Assembly: GCF_900111905.1 (NCBI RefSeq)
Contig: NZ_FOKM01000020.1
Location: 51,542-115,541 of the forward strand
DNA from: Rhizobium sp. NFR07
GTDB lineage: Bacteria > Pseudomonadota > Alphaproteobacteria > Rhizobiales > Rhizobiaceae
Direction of reading: 5' to 3'
DNA: 64,000 bases
A model generated the notes under the pieces. The model had not been told where the DNA came from, searched no databases, and was given only the letters and a program-made list of their open reading frames with translations. Below are positions 25,899 through 35,641 of the stretch, one piece after another (positions within the stretch are counted from its first letter, which is position 1; every line of letters starts with the position of its first letter). The position numbers and the translations under genes are program-made.

Positions 25899-26477
25899 AT
25901 GGCGAGACCTAGAGAGTTTGACCGCGACGCGGCATTAGAAAGAGCAATGCAGGTGTTTTGGGCGAAAGGGTTCGCTTCAACGTCCACCGATGATCTGCGT
26001 GAAGCGATGGGCATTGGCAGGCAGAGCCTATATGGCGCGTTTGGCGATAAGCGGACCCTCTACCTTGAAGCATTTGATGCCTACCTGCGGCGGATAGGCT
26101 CGGCTCATTTGAGCAGGCTTTCCTACGGCAGCCCGGTTGAAGGAATAGAAAATCTCTTGGCGGGGCTGGCGCCAGAAGATGATCGGGAACGCGAGCTGGG
26201 CTGCATGGGCGTAGGATCAGTGAGTGAATTCGGAACAACGGATCCAGACCTCAACCTTCGTCGCAAGGTATTGGGAGAATTACTCATTAGACATGTCGCG
26301 CGGAGGATTGTGGAAGGCCAAGAGCGCGGTGAGCTTGCTAGCAAGCTCGATCCCGACGAGACCGCCGCCTTCGTTCTCATGGCAATGACGGGATTGCAGA
26401 TTGCCGCGCGTGGCGGCGCATCGGCAAAGGAGTTAAAATCGATGGCGCGGTTCGTGACCTGTCGACTGATGCCCTAA
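25899..26477 (+). CDS. TetR-family transcriptional regulator
   Basis: A 192-residue TetR regulator. The N-terminal helix-turn-helix is FDRDAALERAMQVFWAKGFA then STDDLREAMGIGRQSLYGAF, followed by DKRTLYLEAFDAY. The C-terminal ligand-binding part resembles the TetR_C group that follows YxxFGDK-type heads. It lies just upstream of an SDR gene in the same direction and is separated from it by a terminator, a usual arrangement for local control of an oxidoreductase by its substrate. Confidence 0.9.
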   Translation: MARPREFDRDAALERAMQVFWAKGFASTSTDDLREAMGIGRQSLYGAFGDKRTLYLEAFDAYLRRIGSAHLSRLSYGSPVEGIENLLAGLAPEDDRERELGCMGVGSVSEFGTTDPDLNLRRKVLGELLIRHVARRIVEGQERGELASKLDPDETAAFVLMAMTGLQIAARGGASAKELKSMARFVTCRLMP

Positions 26478-26478
26478 G

Positions 26479-26508
26479 ACCCGCTTCCTAATCGAAGCGG
26501 GTATTTTT
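26479..26508 (+). terminator. Rho-independent terminator after the TetR gene
   Basis: A 9-bp perfect stem ACCCGCTTC / GAAGCGGGT with a 6-base loop is followed by ATTTTTT. It begins 2 bp after the TetR stop codon. Confidence 0.85.
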
Positions 26509-26549
26509 TCGATCAATTATGGACTGATGTGTCAAAAATTGAGAAACTT

Positions 26550-27281
26550 ATGACACTCAACGAACGCAGGACCGCTCTCATCTTCGGAGGCGCGCGCGGA
26601 ATTAGTGCCGCGTCGGCACGCAAACTTGCCGAGGACGGCTTCGACGTTGCCTTTACCTATGTGTCGCGGCCGGACAGGGCCTCCGAACTCGTTTCGGAGA
26701 TCGAAGCTGGTGGACAACGTGCCATCGCGATCCAGGCAGACAGTGCTGACCCACAGGCCATTGAAGCAGCGGTACGCACGACTGTGGAAAAGCTGGGCGC
26801 AATCGATACCGTCGTTGTGAATGCTGGCATTCTACGCACTAACATGGTCGGCGAAGTTTCGCTTGAGGAGCTCGATCTCATGATCGATGTCAATATCCGT
26901 GGCGTGTTTCTCGCGATCCAGGCTGCGGCGGCGAAAATGAAGGATGGCGGCCGCATCATTACGATCGGCTCCAATACCGCCGAGCGGACCGGTATGCAGG
27001 GAGCAAGCGTATACCAGTTTACCAAGGCGGCTGTCGCGGCGATGATCAAAGGCTTGGCGCTTGATCTGGCACCGCGACACATCACCGTAAACAATGTGCA
27101 GCCCGGCCCGACGGATACTGACATGAACGCAGGCGCTTTGGAGTACCTGTCCGGGCGTAGCCCCATGAAGCGCGTTGCTCATCCCTCCGAAATTGCGGAG
27201 CTCGTATCCTATCTCGCTGGCCCTGGCTCATCCTACATGACCGGTTCCAGCTTGACGATAGATGGCGGCTGGGTGCTCTAG
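26550..27281 (+). CDS. SDR-family NAD(P)-dependent oxidoreductase
   Basis: A 243-residue short-chain dehydrogenase. The cofactor loop is GGARGISAASARKLA (G-x3-G-x pattern slightly altered from TGxxxGIG), followed by NAG in VVNAGIL and the catalytic S and YxxxK in GSNTAERTGMQGASVYQFTK. The C-terminus YMTGSSLTIDGGW is typical of the FabG-like classical group. I use ATG 26550; a GTG at 26529 lacks a ribosome site. It is probably controlled by the preceding TetR protein. Confidence 0.88.
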   Translation: MTLNERRTALIFGGARGISAASARKLAEDGFDVAFTYVSRPDRASELVSEIEAGGQRAIAIQADSADPQAIEAAVRTTVEKLGAIDTVVVNAGILRTNMVGEVSLEELDLMIDVNIRGVFLAIQAAAAKMKDGGRIITIGSNTAERTGMQGASVYQFTKAAVAAMIKGLALDLAPRHITVNNVQPGPTDTDMNAGALEYLSGRSPMKRVAHPSEIAELVSYLAGPGSSYMTGSSLTIDGGWVL

Positions 27282-27454
27282 TGCGCGACACCCGATGATG
27301 AAGGCGATGCAGCCATATACGTGATGGCCGCATCGCCATGCTTGCCAGAGCCTCTTAGTCTGCTGAGGCATCTGCAAGCTCTGGGGAACCGTCACAGGGT
27401 TTAAGGCTTTCTAGCTGGTGTTTTGATGTGCGGTCGCGCGCTTGGAGAATTGGG

Positions 27455-27859
27455 ATGTATCATTTGGGTCGCGTCATCGATCATATTCATCTTCGGGTCT
27501 CCGATCTCGAGGCCAGCCGTAGGTTCTATCGCGCGATCTGTGATGCGCTTCATCTTGAAGGCGTGTTTGAACATGGGCCAGATCACTTTGTGATTGATGA
27601 AATCTATGTGGATGCTGCCAGTGATTACGTGTCGCGAATCCACCTGGCGTTTCAGGCTCGCTCACGAGAGGACGTGGACGCGTTTCACCGGCTGGCGCTC
27701 GAAGCCGGAGGCCGTTCCAACGGTGCGCCCGGTCTGAGGCCATACCACGACAGATACTATGCAGCCTTTGTGTTCGATCCAGATGGGAACAATATTGAAG
27801 CCGTCTGTGATGCCCCAAGTTTCCGCAGCGCAGCTTCCGTCGTGGTCGAACGAACCTAA
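27455..27859 (+). CDS. VOC-family (glyoxalase/dioxygenase-like) protein
   Basis: About 134 residues. The metal ligands of vicinal-oxygen-chelate proteins are visible: H in VIDHIHLRVSDLEAS and E in FDPDGNNIEAVCD, with RPYHDRYYAAF between them. This family includes glyoxalase I, bleomycin-resistance and extradiol dioxygenase-like enzymes; the exact activity cannot be told. Start ATG 27455 gives the standard first strand. Confidence 0.85.
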   Translation: MYHLGRVIDHIHLRVSDLEASRRFYRAICDALHLEGVFEHGPDHFVIDEIYVDAASDYVSRIHLAFQARSREDVDAFHRLALEAGGRSNGAPGLRPYHDRYYAAFVFDPDGNNIEAVCDAPSFRSAASVVVERT

Positions 27860-27902
27860 TCGGTAAACGACCAACAGCGAGTAGCCAAATGGCATGGCTC
27901 GG

Positions 27903-28520
27903 TTAATCGACACGCTCTGCCCGGAATTTCCTTACTCGGGCAGCCGAGCCACACGTTTTGTCCGAACACCACCGCCGGTGACCGCCGCGGGACTGATCCA
28001 GAAATAGCCAGCCGCAGTTTCTTCCCTGACATACCCGAACTGGACGGCGCTGCTGCCGCGATATCAGGAGATCCACTGCTAGAGCGGCGATCCGATCTGC
28101 AATCGCAGTCATCGACATGGCAGATGCATCACTCCAGGTAACGCCGCCCTTGCCGTATTCCAGCCGCCTTTGCAGGGCTGCGCGTCGAAAAAACTCGCTC
28201 AGTTGGTCGAGATCGTTTTGATCACAGTGTGTCTCTCGGGCCTCCGCACTGAATATTCTGTGCAAGGCTTCTCTCAGGTTCTTGGCATCCTCGAGTTTGG
28301 CGCCTGCCAAAGCCGGACTGTCTGCCGCGTGCTCTAGCAAGAGATTGCGCTCCGATGGATCCAATAAACCAAGGCGAAGAGCCCAACCGACCAGATCCCC
28401 AAACGACGTCAGAAAGTCTGGACCCCACCTCTCGCCGCGACTGTCAACGGTATTGACGAAGTCGAGCGCTGTATGGCCACCGAGCAGACTGGTGTCGGCG
28501 ATTGTTTTGAACGTCTCCAT
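27903..28520 (-). CDS. CGNR zinc-finger (ABATE domain) regulator
   Basis: A 205-residue protein. The N-terminus LLGGHTALDFVNTVDSRGER is the ABATE domain. The C-terminus CQGRNCGWLFLDQSRGGHRR with WCSDKTCGSAARVRKFR is the CGNR zinc finger, with all four cysteines present. These proteins are transcriptional regulators with a ligand-binding N-terminal domain. It is divergent from an EamA transporter at 28610, which it probably controls from the shared 89-bp intergenic region. Confidence 0.9.
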   Translation of the reverse strand: METFKTIADTSLLGGHTALDFVNTVDSRGERWGPDFLTSFGDLVGWALRLGLLDPSERNLLLEHAADSPALAGAKLEDAKNLREALHRIFSAEARETHCDQNDLDQLSEFFRRAALQRRLEYGKGGVTWSDASAMSMTAIADRIAALAVDLLISRQQRRPVRVCQGRNCGWLFLDQSRGGHRRWCSDKTCGSAARVRKFRAERVD

Positions 28521-28609
28521 AGCGCCAATATCGTATCGGGGAACGATTTGAGCAAGGGTGTGTTGTAACGGTATAAAATGCTTTTAAGCGTTACACGCGA
28601 GGGTGCACG

Positions 28610-29560
28610 ATGTTTGCCGGTTTAGACAAGAACAACGTCCGATTCCTTATGCTTTGCCTCATTTGGGGGAGTACGTGGATTGCTACGAAAGCTGGTATCG
28701 AGGTCGTGCCGCCGCTGGTTTTTGCGGGAACACGCTTTACCGCGGCAGGTGCCTTGCTCCTCATTTATGCTCTGACAAACGGCGCAGGAGCCGTTGTTCG
28801 GAGCGAGGACTTTATTCGGCTTTTCGCGGTGAGCATCTTTATAATTACCCTATGCTACGGGCCGCTGTTCTGGGGCATGCAGTATATTGATACAGGCACA
28901 GCAGCGGTCTTGGAAATGTCACTGACCCCGATTGCCCTTCTGTGCTTTGCCCTGTTGCTGCGTGAAGAGGCTTTGGGTGTGAGGCGCATCATCGCGATAG
29001 GGTTGGGGGTCGCCGGCCTAATCGTCCTATTCTGGCCATCCACGACAGTTGCTGCATTGCCTAAGCCGGAGGCCTTTCCCGGCGCAAGCTTGGTAGGTGG
29101 CATGGCGGTGGCGTCGGCTGCATTCACCTACGGCTACGGATCGGTCCTGGCCCGCCCACTTCTTCGTGCTTATCCAGCATTATTGATCGCAGGGATCACG
29201 ACCTTCGTGGGGGGACTGGGCCTTGTCGTCGTGGCGGTGATATTTGAGACCGGTGCTATGACGGCGCTTTCAGGAGATTGGGGATCTATCGCCTGGATGA
29301 GCTGGTTTTTCCTTGTCGTCTTCGGCTCGCTGATTGGTTACACCAGCTACATGCGCCTCCTAAGAGATGTCGGAGCTTCAAGGGCAGGCAGCTATGCGTT
29401 TGTCTCGCCTGTCATCGCCGTGGGGCTTGGAGCGATGTTGTTTGCCGAGGAGGTTACACTGCTAGATATCATTGGCATCATAGTGATGCTCAGCGGCGCC
29501 TATCTCGCTATGGCGGATGCACCAAGGCACCGTAAATACACTGCCAGAGGTGATGCGTGA
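28610..29560 (+). CDS. EamA/DMT-family transporter
   Basis: A 316-residue inner-membrane protein with about ten hydrophobic segments in two EamA repeats. The first begins FLMLCLIWGSTWIATKAGIE, with the family W-G-S/T-x-F/W motif and a conserved TRF. The second begins near residue 160. Such proteins export amino acids, metabolites or drugs, and the cargo is unknown. The divergent CGNR regulator suggests induction by the exported compound. Confidence 0.88.
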   Translation: MFAGLDKNNVRFLMLCLIWGSTWIATKAGIEVVPPLVFAGTRFTAAGALLLIYALTNGAGAVVRSEDFIRLFAVSIFIITLCYGPLFWGMQYIDTGTAAVLEMSLTPIALLCFALLLREEALGVRRIIAIGLGVAGLIVLFWPSTTVAALPKPEAFPGASLVGGMAVASAAFTYGYGSVLARPLLRAYPALLIAGITTFVGGLGLVVVAVIFETGAMTALSGDWGSIAWMSWFFLVVFGSLIGYTSYMRLLRDVGASRAGSYAFVSPVIAVGLGAMLFAEEVTLLDIIGIIVMLSGAYLAMADAPRHRKYTARGDA

Positions 29561-29620
29561 TTGTGTCCACTGCCGCAGAAGAACTGGAACTACTGTCGCG
29601 CACGGGGTACACCGCGCTGG

Positions 29621-29854
29621 CTACACCGGCTGATCATCAGACGGAGGCAGCGTGGCTGATTCAAGGCGAACCGACCGCATAGCGGCTTGTAAAAGTTCTT
29701 CGCGATCGTGCGTGCCCCTATTATAAAGTCTGGCGACCGCTGCGGTCAGCCTGCCGATCGCGGCCGGATCCCGCACGACGCCTTGAGCGCGCGCGACCTC
29801 CTTGACGACACTCGCACAAAAGCGCGCATCTTCTTTCGAGATCGGTGCTGGCAC
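29621..29854 (-). CDS. Small hypothetical protein downstream of groEL
   Basis: A 77-residue mainly helical protein (ISKEDARFCASVVKEVARAQ, GRLTAAVARLYNRGTHDREE). It starts at a GTG preceded by GGGGAG at a good distance. It follows groEL by 53 bp on the same strand and may be read through from it. The length, the helical pattern and a C-terminal acidic tail resemble other rhizobial small proteins of unknown role. Confidence 0.6.
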   Translation of the reverse strand: MPAPISKEDARFCASVVKEVARAQGVVRDPAAIGRLTAAVARLYNRGTHDREELLQAAMRSVRLESATLPPSDDQPV

Positions 29855-29907
29855 CTTTTATCTCCCCAAGATGGCCCACCCCACGAATGGGGCAGGCCAC
29901 AGCTTAT

Positions 29908-31536
<1,629 letters not shown>

Positions 31537-31588
31537 TTGTTCACTCCTTCAATAGGCAGCTTTTTGACTGATGGGCGGCAGTGCGTGA

Positions 31589-31903
31589 TTACGCAACCTG
31601 CTTCTGCTCGGCCTGGGCTTCGATAATGCCCAGGACGTCGCTTTCCTTCATGATCAGCAGGTCTTCGCCGTTGATCTTGATTTCGGTGCCTGACCATTTG
31701 CCAAACAGAATGCGATCGCCCGCCTTGACGTCGAGCGCTTGGACCTGACCGGCTTCGTTGCGCGCGCCAGGACCGACGGCGACGACCTCGCCCTCGGAAG
31801 GCTTTTCCTTGGCAGTGTCAGGGATGATGATCCCGCCTTTGGTCTTATCCTGGGATTCAACCCGGCGAACGAGAATGCGATCGTGAAGTGGTCGGAACGA
31901 CAT
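31589..31903 (-). CDS. groES: Co-chaperonin GroES (10 kDa)
   Basis: A 104-residue GroES starting MSFRPLHDRILVRRVESQD, with the mobile loop (KTKGGIIIPDTAKEKPSEGE), the roof segment and the conserved GKWSGTEIKINGEDLLIMKE. The ATG at 31903 follows an AGGAAA site. An upstream in-frame extension to 32002 is only leader sequence and would not fit the family. It is the first gene of the groESL operon. Confidence 0.97.
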   Translation of the reverse strand: MSFRPLHDRILVRRVESQDKTKGGIIIPDTAKEKPSEGEVVAVGPGARNEAGQVQALDVKAGDRILFGKWSGTEIKINGEDLLIMKESDVLGIIEAQAEQKQVA

Positions 31904-32002
31904 GTTTTCCTCCATTGGACAAAAAAGATGACGCAAAATCCCCTGCCGGACCGGGTGACCAATCCGGGCGGGTGCGAACCTCGTCTGAGCGTTCGCGGGC
32001 AA

Positions 32003-32032
32003 AATCTATTTTCGAGATTTTTTGATTTCAAG
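32003..32032 (-). promoter_or_regulatory. Putative heat-shock promoter of groESL
   Basis: On the minus strand CTTGAA (32032-32027) is followed after 18 bp by TAGATT (32008-32003). The CTTGAAATC box resembles the -35 region of alphaproteobacterial RpoH promoters. It lies about 100 bp upstream of groES. Confidence 0.45.
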
Positions 32033-32049
32033 AGGGTCGGCGAGAAAAA

Positions 32050-32076
32050 TTAGCACTCAGTCATGGCGGCTGCTAA
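32050..32076. promoter_or_regulatory. CIRCE-like element (HrcA operator), one arm degenerate
   Basis: TTAGCACTC-N9-GGCTGCTAA. The left arm is a perfect CIRCE half-site and the right arm matches GAGTGCTAA at 7 of 9 positions. CIRCE is bound by the repressor HrcA. Here it lies just upstream of the putative -35 box of groESL, not downstream of the start site, so its strength and role are uncertain. Confidence 0.7.
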
Positions 32077-32178
32077 AACACTGCAATCGTTCGGTAAATT
32101 CGCCAAGAATAATGGTTCCATCTTGAAGCCGCTCATAATTTGGGTCACCTTAGCGTTGTCACGAAACGGAGATGAAGC

Positions 32179-32451
32179 ATGCAATTCTCATCGGATCTGG
32201 AGCGTCAACTCAACGGCTACGGTCTCACCACCGCGCATATCCTCTATCGCATTCCCGATTACGAATCTGTCCTGCAAACCTACGTTTGGCAGCAGTACGA
32301 TCTCGCACCGGACTTTCCAGAAATGCGCAAATTCCTTGACTTCTGGCGCGACAGCCTTGACGGACCGCTGCACTCCGTCCGCTATACACACCAGCGTCTG
32401 ATCGGGCCTAACGAATGGCGACGGGTCGATGGCGAGTTCAAGCTTCACTGA
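32179..32451 (+). CDS. usg: Usg family protein
   Basis: A 90-residue protein: MQFSSDLERQLNGYGLTTAH, then YRIPDYESVLQTYVWQQYDL, DFPEMRKFLDFWRDSLDGPL and RLIGPNEWRRVDGEFKLH. This matches along its full length the Usg family, named for a small gene found near tryptophan genes in alphaproteobacteria. Its molecular function is not established. Here it is not near trp genes but beside groESL in a stress block. Confidence 0.88.
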   Translation: MQFSSDLERQLNGYGLTTAHILYRIPDYESVLQTYVWQQYDLAPDFPEMRKFLDFWRDSLDGPLHSVRYTHQRLIGPNEWRRVDGEFKLH

Positions 32452-32544
32452 ACTCTTGATTTTGATATTTCCGCTTCCTAGCTGATCGACCGCCGAGGCG
32501 TTGACCTCGGTGTGAGCGCCGATTGCGTATGGAGTGACACCTTC

Positions 32545-32742
32545 ATGGAAGAGAATATCAACATCATCAACAGCGCTGGTATCGATGAACGCGAAGAGAT
32601 CATCGTCGATTTCGCCCGATGGCTTGAAGCAGCGTCGCAGGACGCACTGGTTTATGGCGAAGATCGCTTTGCCATGATGTCAGCCAGCATGGCGGAAGCG
32701 ATGCGGGTCAATGCCGACGAGCTTGCTCGCGATAATCCTTAA
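32545..32742 (+). CDS. Small acidic hypothetical protein
   Basis: 65 residues starting MEENINIINSAGIDEREEII and ending ASMAEAMRVNADELARDNP, two predicted helices. The frame after its TAA (AKTKRVLQQASAMMAQFEAA... in part) continues in the same phase without another stop for 28 codons. The original protein may therefore have been longer. Family unknown. Confidence 0.45.
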   Translation: MEENINIINSAGIDEREEIIVDFARWLEAASQDALVYGEDRFAMMSASMAEAMRVNADELARDNP

Positions 32743-32996
32743 AAGACAAAACGTGTGCTGCAGCAGGCCAGCGCGATGATGGCGCAGTTCGAGGCTGCCT
32801 ATCCTCACCGGGTCATCAGTCGATCTGTTCACTGAGGATGATGAGGCAGACTTCGTCTCGGGCCGTGGTCGAAGCCGTGTAATTCGGCGGCGAGAATGCG
32901 AGCGACAAGATCGAAATCAGCTGAGCCTACTTGAGGCAAAATTTTTCGCGCCGCGGATCTTGCATCCAGAATTCTCAAAAACCAAATCGTTTGCCG

Positions 32997-33076
32997 CCAG
33001 CTGCTGAACATAGAGCTGGCCTTGCTGGAAGCGCCGTCTTTCGGCGCTTCTGTACCCATGTTGCTTCAAGGAGGAT
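32997..33076 (+). promoter_or_regulatory. ROSE-type RNA thermometer upstream of hsp20-1
   Basis: Three stacked hairpins precede the gene: CCAGC/GCTGG (32997-33019), GAAGCGCC/GGCGCTTC (33028-33050) and TTGCT at 33061 facing the ribosome site AAGGAGGA (33068-33075). A TTGCT strand imperfectly paired with AGGAGG is the mark of ROSE elements in rhizobial small heat-shock genes, which melt on heating and free the ribosome site. Confidence 0.85.
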
Positions 33077-33082
33077 ATGGCT

Positions 33083-33556
33083 ATGGCAACATCTTACGAC
33101 TACGCACCGCTGTTCCGCTCGAGCGTCGGATTCGATCGGGTCTTCAATCTTCTCGAAAACGCCCAGCGCGCCCGCTCGATCAGCGACTGGCCGCCCTATG
33201 ACATCGTCAAGACCGGCGACGACAGCTACCGCATCTCGATCGCAGTCGCAGGCTTTGCACAGGATGATCTCGACATCACCTTCCAGTCCAACCTGCTTAC
33301 GGTCACCGGCAAGAAGCAGGAGGCCTCTGCCGACGCCTACCTGCATCGCGGGATCGCTGGGCGCCCGTTCGAGCATCGGTTCGAGCTTGCCGACCATGTG
33401 CGGGTGAACGGCGCGAATCTGAGCAATGGTCTCCTGTCCATCGATCTTGTTCGTGAAATCCCGGAAGCCCTGAAGCCCAGGAAGATTTCGATCCAGAGCA
33501 ACCCTGCTCTAACTTCGGCCGCTCCGGCTCAGATCGAAGCACATAAGGCGGCTTGA
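33083..33556 (+). CDS. Small heat-shock protein Hsp20 (copy 1)
   Basis: An IbpA-type chaperone of about 157 residues. N-terminus MATSYDYAPLFRSSVGFDRV; alpha-crystallin domain with YDIVKTGDDSYRISIAVAGF, DLDITFQSNLLTVTGKK, and YLHRGIAGRPFEHRFELADH. The C-terminal IxI-like motif is in RKISIQS. It holds unfolding proteins in a refoldable state. I choose ATG 33083 because it is 8 bases after AGGAGG and matches the start of copy 2; ATG 33077 is too close. Confidence 0.95.
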   Translation: MATSYDYAPLFRSSVGFDRVFNLLENAQRARSISDWPPYDIVKTGDDSYRISIAVAGFAQDDLDITFQSNLLTVTGKKQEASADAYLHRGIAGRPFEHRFELADHVRVNGANLSNGLLSIDLVREIPEALKPRKISIQSNPALTSAAPAQIEAHKAA

Positions 33557-33634
33557 TCGTTAAGTTCATCCACTAGGTCAGGGGTGCCATTGCGGTGGCG
33601 CCCGTCAACATTCCGGGTTGGAAAGGAGAGAGCG

Positions 33635-33934
33635 ATGAAACCCGATATGTTCAGACAACCTGTCACCATTCTTGTCGGCTTGGGCTTCCCTGCGGAGGTT
33701 CGTGGCGTGCTAGATGCATACCGACACCTGGTCGAATGGCCGGTATCGTTCAGAGACGCGGCGCATTCGGTTGCCCTGAAAGCGTGTCGGGCGGCGCTTC
33801 ACGGGGAAATCGAAGCAGAGACGGCACGCGGATTCTTCGCAGCATTTGCGGCGAAGCATGATCTGCTGGCTCCCGAAACGCCAGCGATTGCTGCCTCTCA
33901 CATGCGACGCGACCGCGATCCCCACGTGCAATGA
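33635..33934 (+). CDS. DUF982 protein (copy 1)
   Basis: A 99-residue protein starting MKPDMFRQPVTILVGLGFPA after a strong AAGGAGAG site. The pattern (PV-x-I-x-VG, LVEWPVSFRDAAHSVALKAC, then ARGFFAAFAAKHDLL) is that of DUF982, a small family abundant in rhizobia and often found next to Hsp20 genes. Function unknown. It follows hsp20-1 by 78 bp and is probably part of the same heat-inducible unit. Confidence 0.85.
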   Translation: MKPDMFRQPVTILVGLGFPAEVRGVLDAYRHLVEWPVSFRDAAHSVALKACRAALHGEIEAETARGFFAAFAAKHDLLAPETPAIAASHMRRDRDPHVQ

Positions 33935-33943
33935 GGCGATGCC

Positions 33944-34222
33944 ATGGAAAACGCCATCTTGCAGCAGGCGATCGACTGTGCAGTCACCATGGGCCCTGCC
34001 GTATTGATGCCAGGCATACAACTCCGGCGGCCGATCGATGTCTTGAGAACCCCATCTCTGTCGGTCGATGACAAGCGCGCCATCCTTGCTGCGTGGGCAT
34101 CCGACTTCTATGCGGTTGATTCAAAGCCGGCTTTTCGACAATTGCCAGGGATGAATGAGGCCGTCTCAATCGACGAGATTCAGTCTGCGCTCAAAGAACT
34201 GGACGGGCTGCATCATTCGTAG
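33944..34222 (+). CDS. 92-residue hypothetical protein, intact member of a small family
   Basis: Begins 9 bp after the DUF982 gene, so it is cotranscribed. The sequence QQAIDCAVTMGPAVLMPGIQ leads to VDDKRAILAAWASDFYAVDS and ends SIDEIQSALKELDGLHHS. A frameshifted relative lies at 18378-18610. The central D-x-R-x-I-L-x-A-W-A-S-D-F-Y-A-x-D-S-K-P-A motif is the most conserved part of the two copies. It has no recognised domain. Confidence 0.75.
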   Translation: MENAILQQAIDCAVTMGPAVLMPGIQLRRPIDVLRTPSLSVDDKRAILAAWASDFYAVDSKPAFRQLPGMNEAVSIDEIQSALKELDGLHHS

Positions 34223-34402
34223 AGGGGGCCCCCACGGGTGTTCCAGGTCGCGGACGCGTCCGAATTTCGAGCGACCCGCGACCGTTCTTGCTGGTGGTGG
34301 CTTATTCAGCGCTCTATGAATTCAGCACATTGGCCGTTACCGTTTATTTCGGCGCTGGCGTTCAACCCTTGCGCGCAGTCGAGGGCTGTCAAAAACTAAT
34401 CG

Positions 34403-34576
34403 TTGACGGAACGTTACAATTCGCATACTGGTGCGTCATCGATCTTTTGCTTGCCGAGCTTTGTCTACCGCGTGATTGGCACCGCGCTTTAAGCGAACTT
34501 CTCTTTCAAAAATAGTTTTTCATCCGCGTCGCACGAGCTTCGCGGTTCCTCACTCTATGCTTTGAAAGGGTTCATC
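34403..34576 (+). promoter_or_regulatory. Promoter and long 5' leader of the cold-shock gene (copy A)
   Basis: TTGACG (34403) and TACTGG (34426) with 17-bp spacing place the transcript start near 34438. From there a 138-nt leader runs to the ATG. It is similar throughout to the leader of the second cold-shock gene (61978-62124), including GCTTTGAAAGGG just before the start. Long conserved cspA leaders fold differently at low temperature and control translation. Confidence 0.65.
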
Positions 34577-34786
34577 ATGACCACTGGCACAGTAAAATGG
34601 TTCAATTCCACTAAAGGCTTCGGCTTTATCCAGCCTGACAACGGCGGCGCTGACGCCTTCGTTCATATTTCCGCTGTCGAGCGCGCCGGAATGCGCGAGC
34701 TGGTCGAAGGCCAGAAGATTGGCTTTGAACTCGAGCGCGACAACAAGTCGGGCAAGATGTCGGCCTGCAATCTGCAGAACGCTTAA
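34577..34786 (+). CDS. cspA: Cold-shock protein (CspA family), copy A
   Basis: A 69-residue single-domain cold-shock protein: MTTGTVKWFNSTKGFGFIQP with RNP1 (KGFGFIQP) and RNP2 (AFVHISAV). It binds single-stranded RNA and DNA and melts RNA structure in the cold. The ATG at 34577 is used because an upstream in-frame ATG (34562) is only leader. It differs at a few positions from copy B (62125), mainly near RELVEGQKIGFELERDNKSG. Confidence 0.97.
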   Translation: MTTGTVKWFNSTKGFGFIQPDNGGADAFVHISAVERAGMRELVEGQKIGFELERDNKSGKMSACNLQNA

Positions 34787-34804
34787 TCGGTATCTGCTTC
34801 CCTT

Positions 34805-34877
34805 TGACCACGGATGTACTGGCATCGCCGGAAGCAATTATCAGTTTAAGGCCAGGCTATTCGCCTGGCCTTTTTCG
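34805..34877 (+). terminator. Conserved 3' trailer and terminator of cspA copy A
   Basis: TGACCACGGATGTACTGGCA (34805-34824) is followed by a 10-bp stem AAGGCCAGGC/GCCTGGCCTT (34848-34872) and a T run. The 20-mer is identical after copy B and nearly so in the orphan copy at 13297. Confidence 0.85.
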
Positions 34878-34909
34878 TTTGGCCTCACAGCCAAGATCCA
34901 GGATATTTA

Positions 34910-35134
34910 ATGACAGAGACTTATAGTAAATCCCGCCAGCTGGCCGAGACCGCCTTCGGCAATCTCCAGACCGAATTTTTCGCCAAGAACAATGCGGCGG
35001 AAGAGCTCGAATCCGTGGCCCAGGCGCGCGATGCCAAGACGTTTAGGCTGCGCGAAGCTCGCCTCGCCAAGGAACAAGCCGACCGGCTGTCTGCAACATC
35101 TGCGCTGCTTGCCAAACGATCCAAGGCCGGCTGA
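34910..35134 (+). CDS. Small helical protein downstream of cspA
   Basis: 74 residues: KSRQLAETAFGNLQTEFFAK, NNAAEELESVAQARDAKT, RLREARLAKEQADRLSA. It is almost wholly helical with heptad-like spacing, so a coiled coil is likely. A decayed copy of the same gene follows the second cold-shock gene (62464-62660), showing that cold-shock gene and follower were duplicated together. Function unknown. Confidence 0.7.
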   Translation: MTETYSKSRQLAETAFGNLQTEFFAKNNAAEELESVAQARDAKTFRLREARLAKEQADRLSATSALLAKRSKAG

Positions 35135-35165
35135 TCATCCCAAGTACGAATATCAGGACAAAAAT

Positions 35166-35551
35166 TTGAGACACGCCAGAAACAATGAACTTACCGACCG
35201 ACGCTCTGCTGCTGCGGACGCCAAGACAGCTCTTCTCACAGCCTACCAAGCTGCCCAAGCTGCAAAGACGGCGGCTGAGCCGTCACAGGCCACCAGACAG
35301 GCCGAGCTCCCTTGTTGAAGCGCGCGAGGCGCCCCGTGCGGAACGGGATCGACTGAAGCATGAGGAGCGTAACCGGGTCGAGACCCTTGCGGCTCAGGAA
35401 CAGGCGGCCGTCGAGGCAGCAGCTGCTGCCGAGATCGAGGCGCGACAGGCGGCCGAGAATGCCTGGATATCACGGGTCGTTCAAGATGAGGCCGCTCGCA
35501 AGGTTGAATGCGACAGACGTTATGCCGCCCCGCAAGGCTCGGCAGGCTTGA
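35166..35551 (+). pseudogene. DUF6481 protein with two frameshifts
   Basis: A TTG at 35166 after AGGA opens RHARNNELTDRRSAAADAKT and ALLTAYQAAQAAKTAAEPSQ, the usual start of DUF6481 proteins. Near 35310 the frame shifts to LVEAREAPRAERDRLKHEER, the alanine/glutamate-rich helix (EQAAVEAAAAAEIEARQAAE) and CDRRYAA. The final RKARQA and stop are again in another frame. Such proteins are about 120 residues, mostly charged helix. Two single-base slips thus break an otherwise complete gene. Confidence 0.7.
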
Positions 35552-35641
35552 CGTCCACGCACCCACCCTCGGCTGGATGGGTCCGTAAATCAGGGCATGA
35601 CCTGGTCATGCCCGAACTTACTCATTCCTCAGGAGCCAACC

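Noticed and set aside
34288..34515. 75-codon frame upstream of cspA copy A
   Set aside because: It overlaps the promoter and the conserved untranslated leader.
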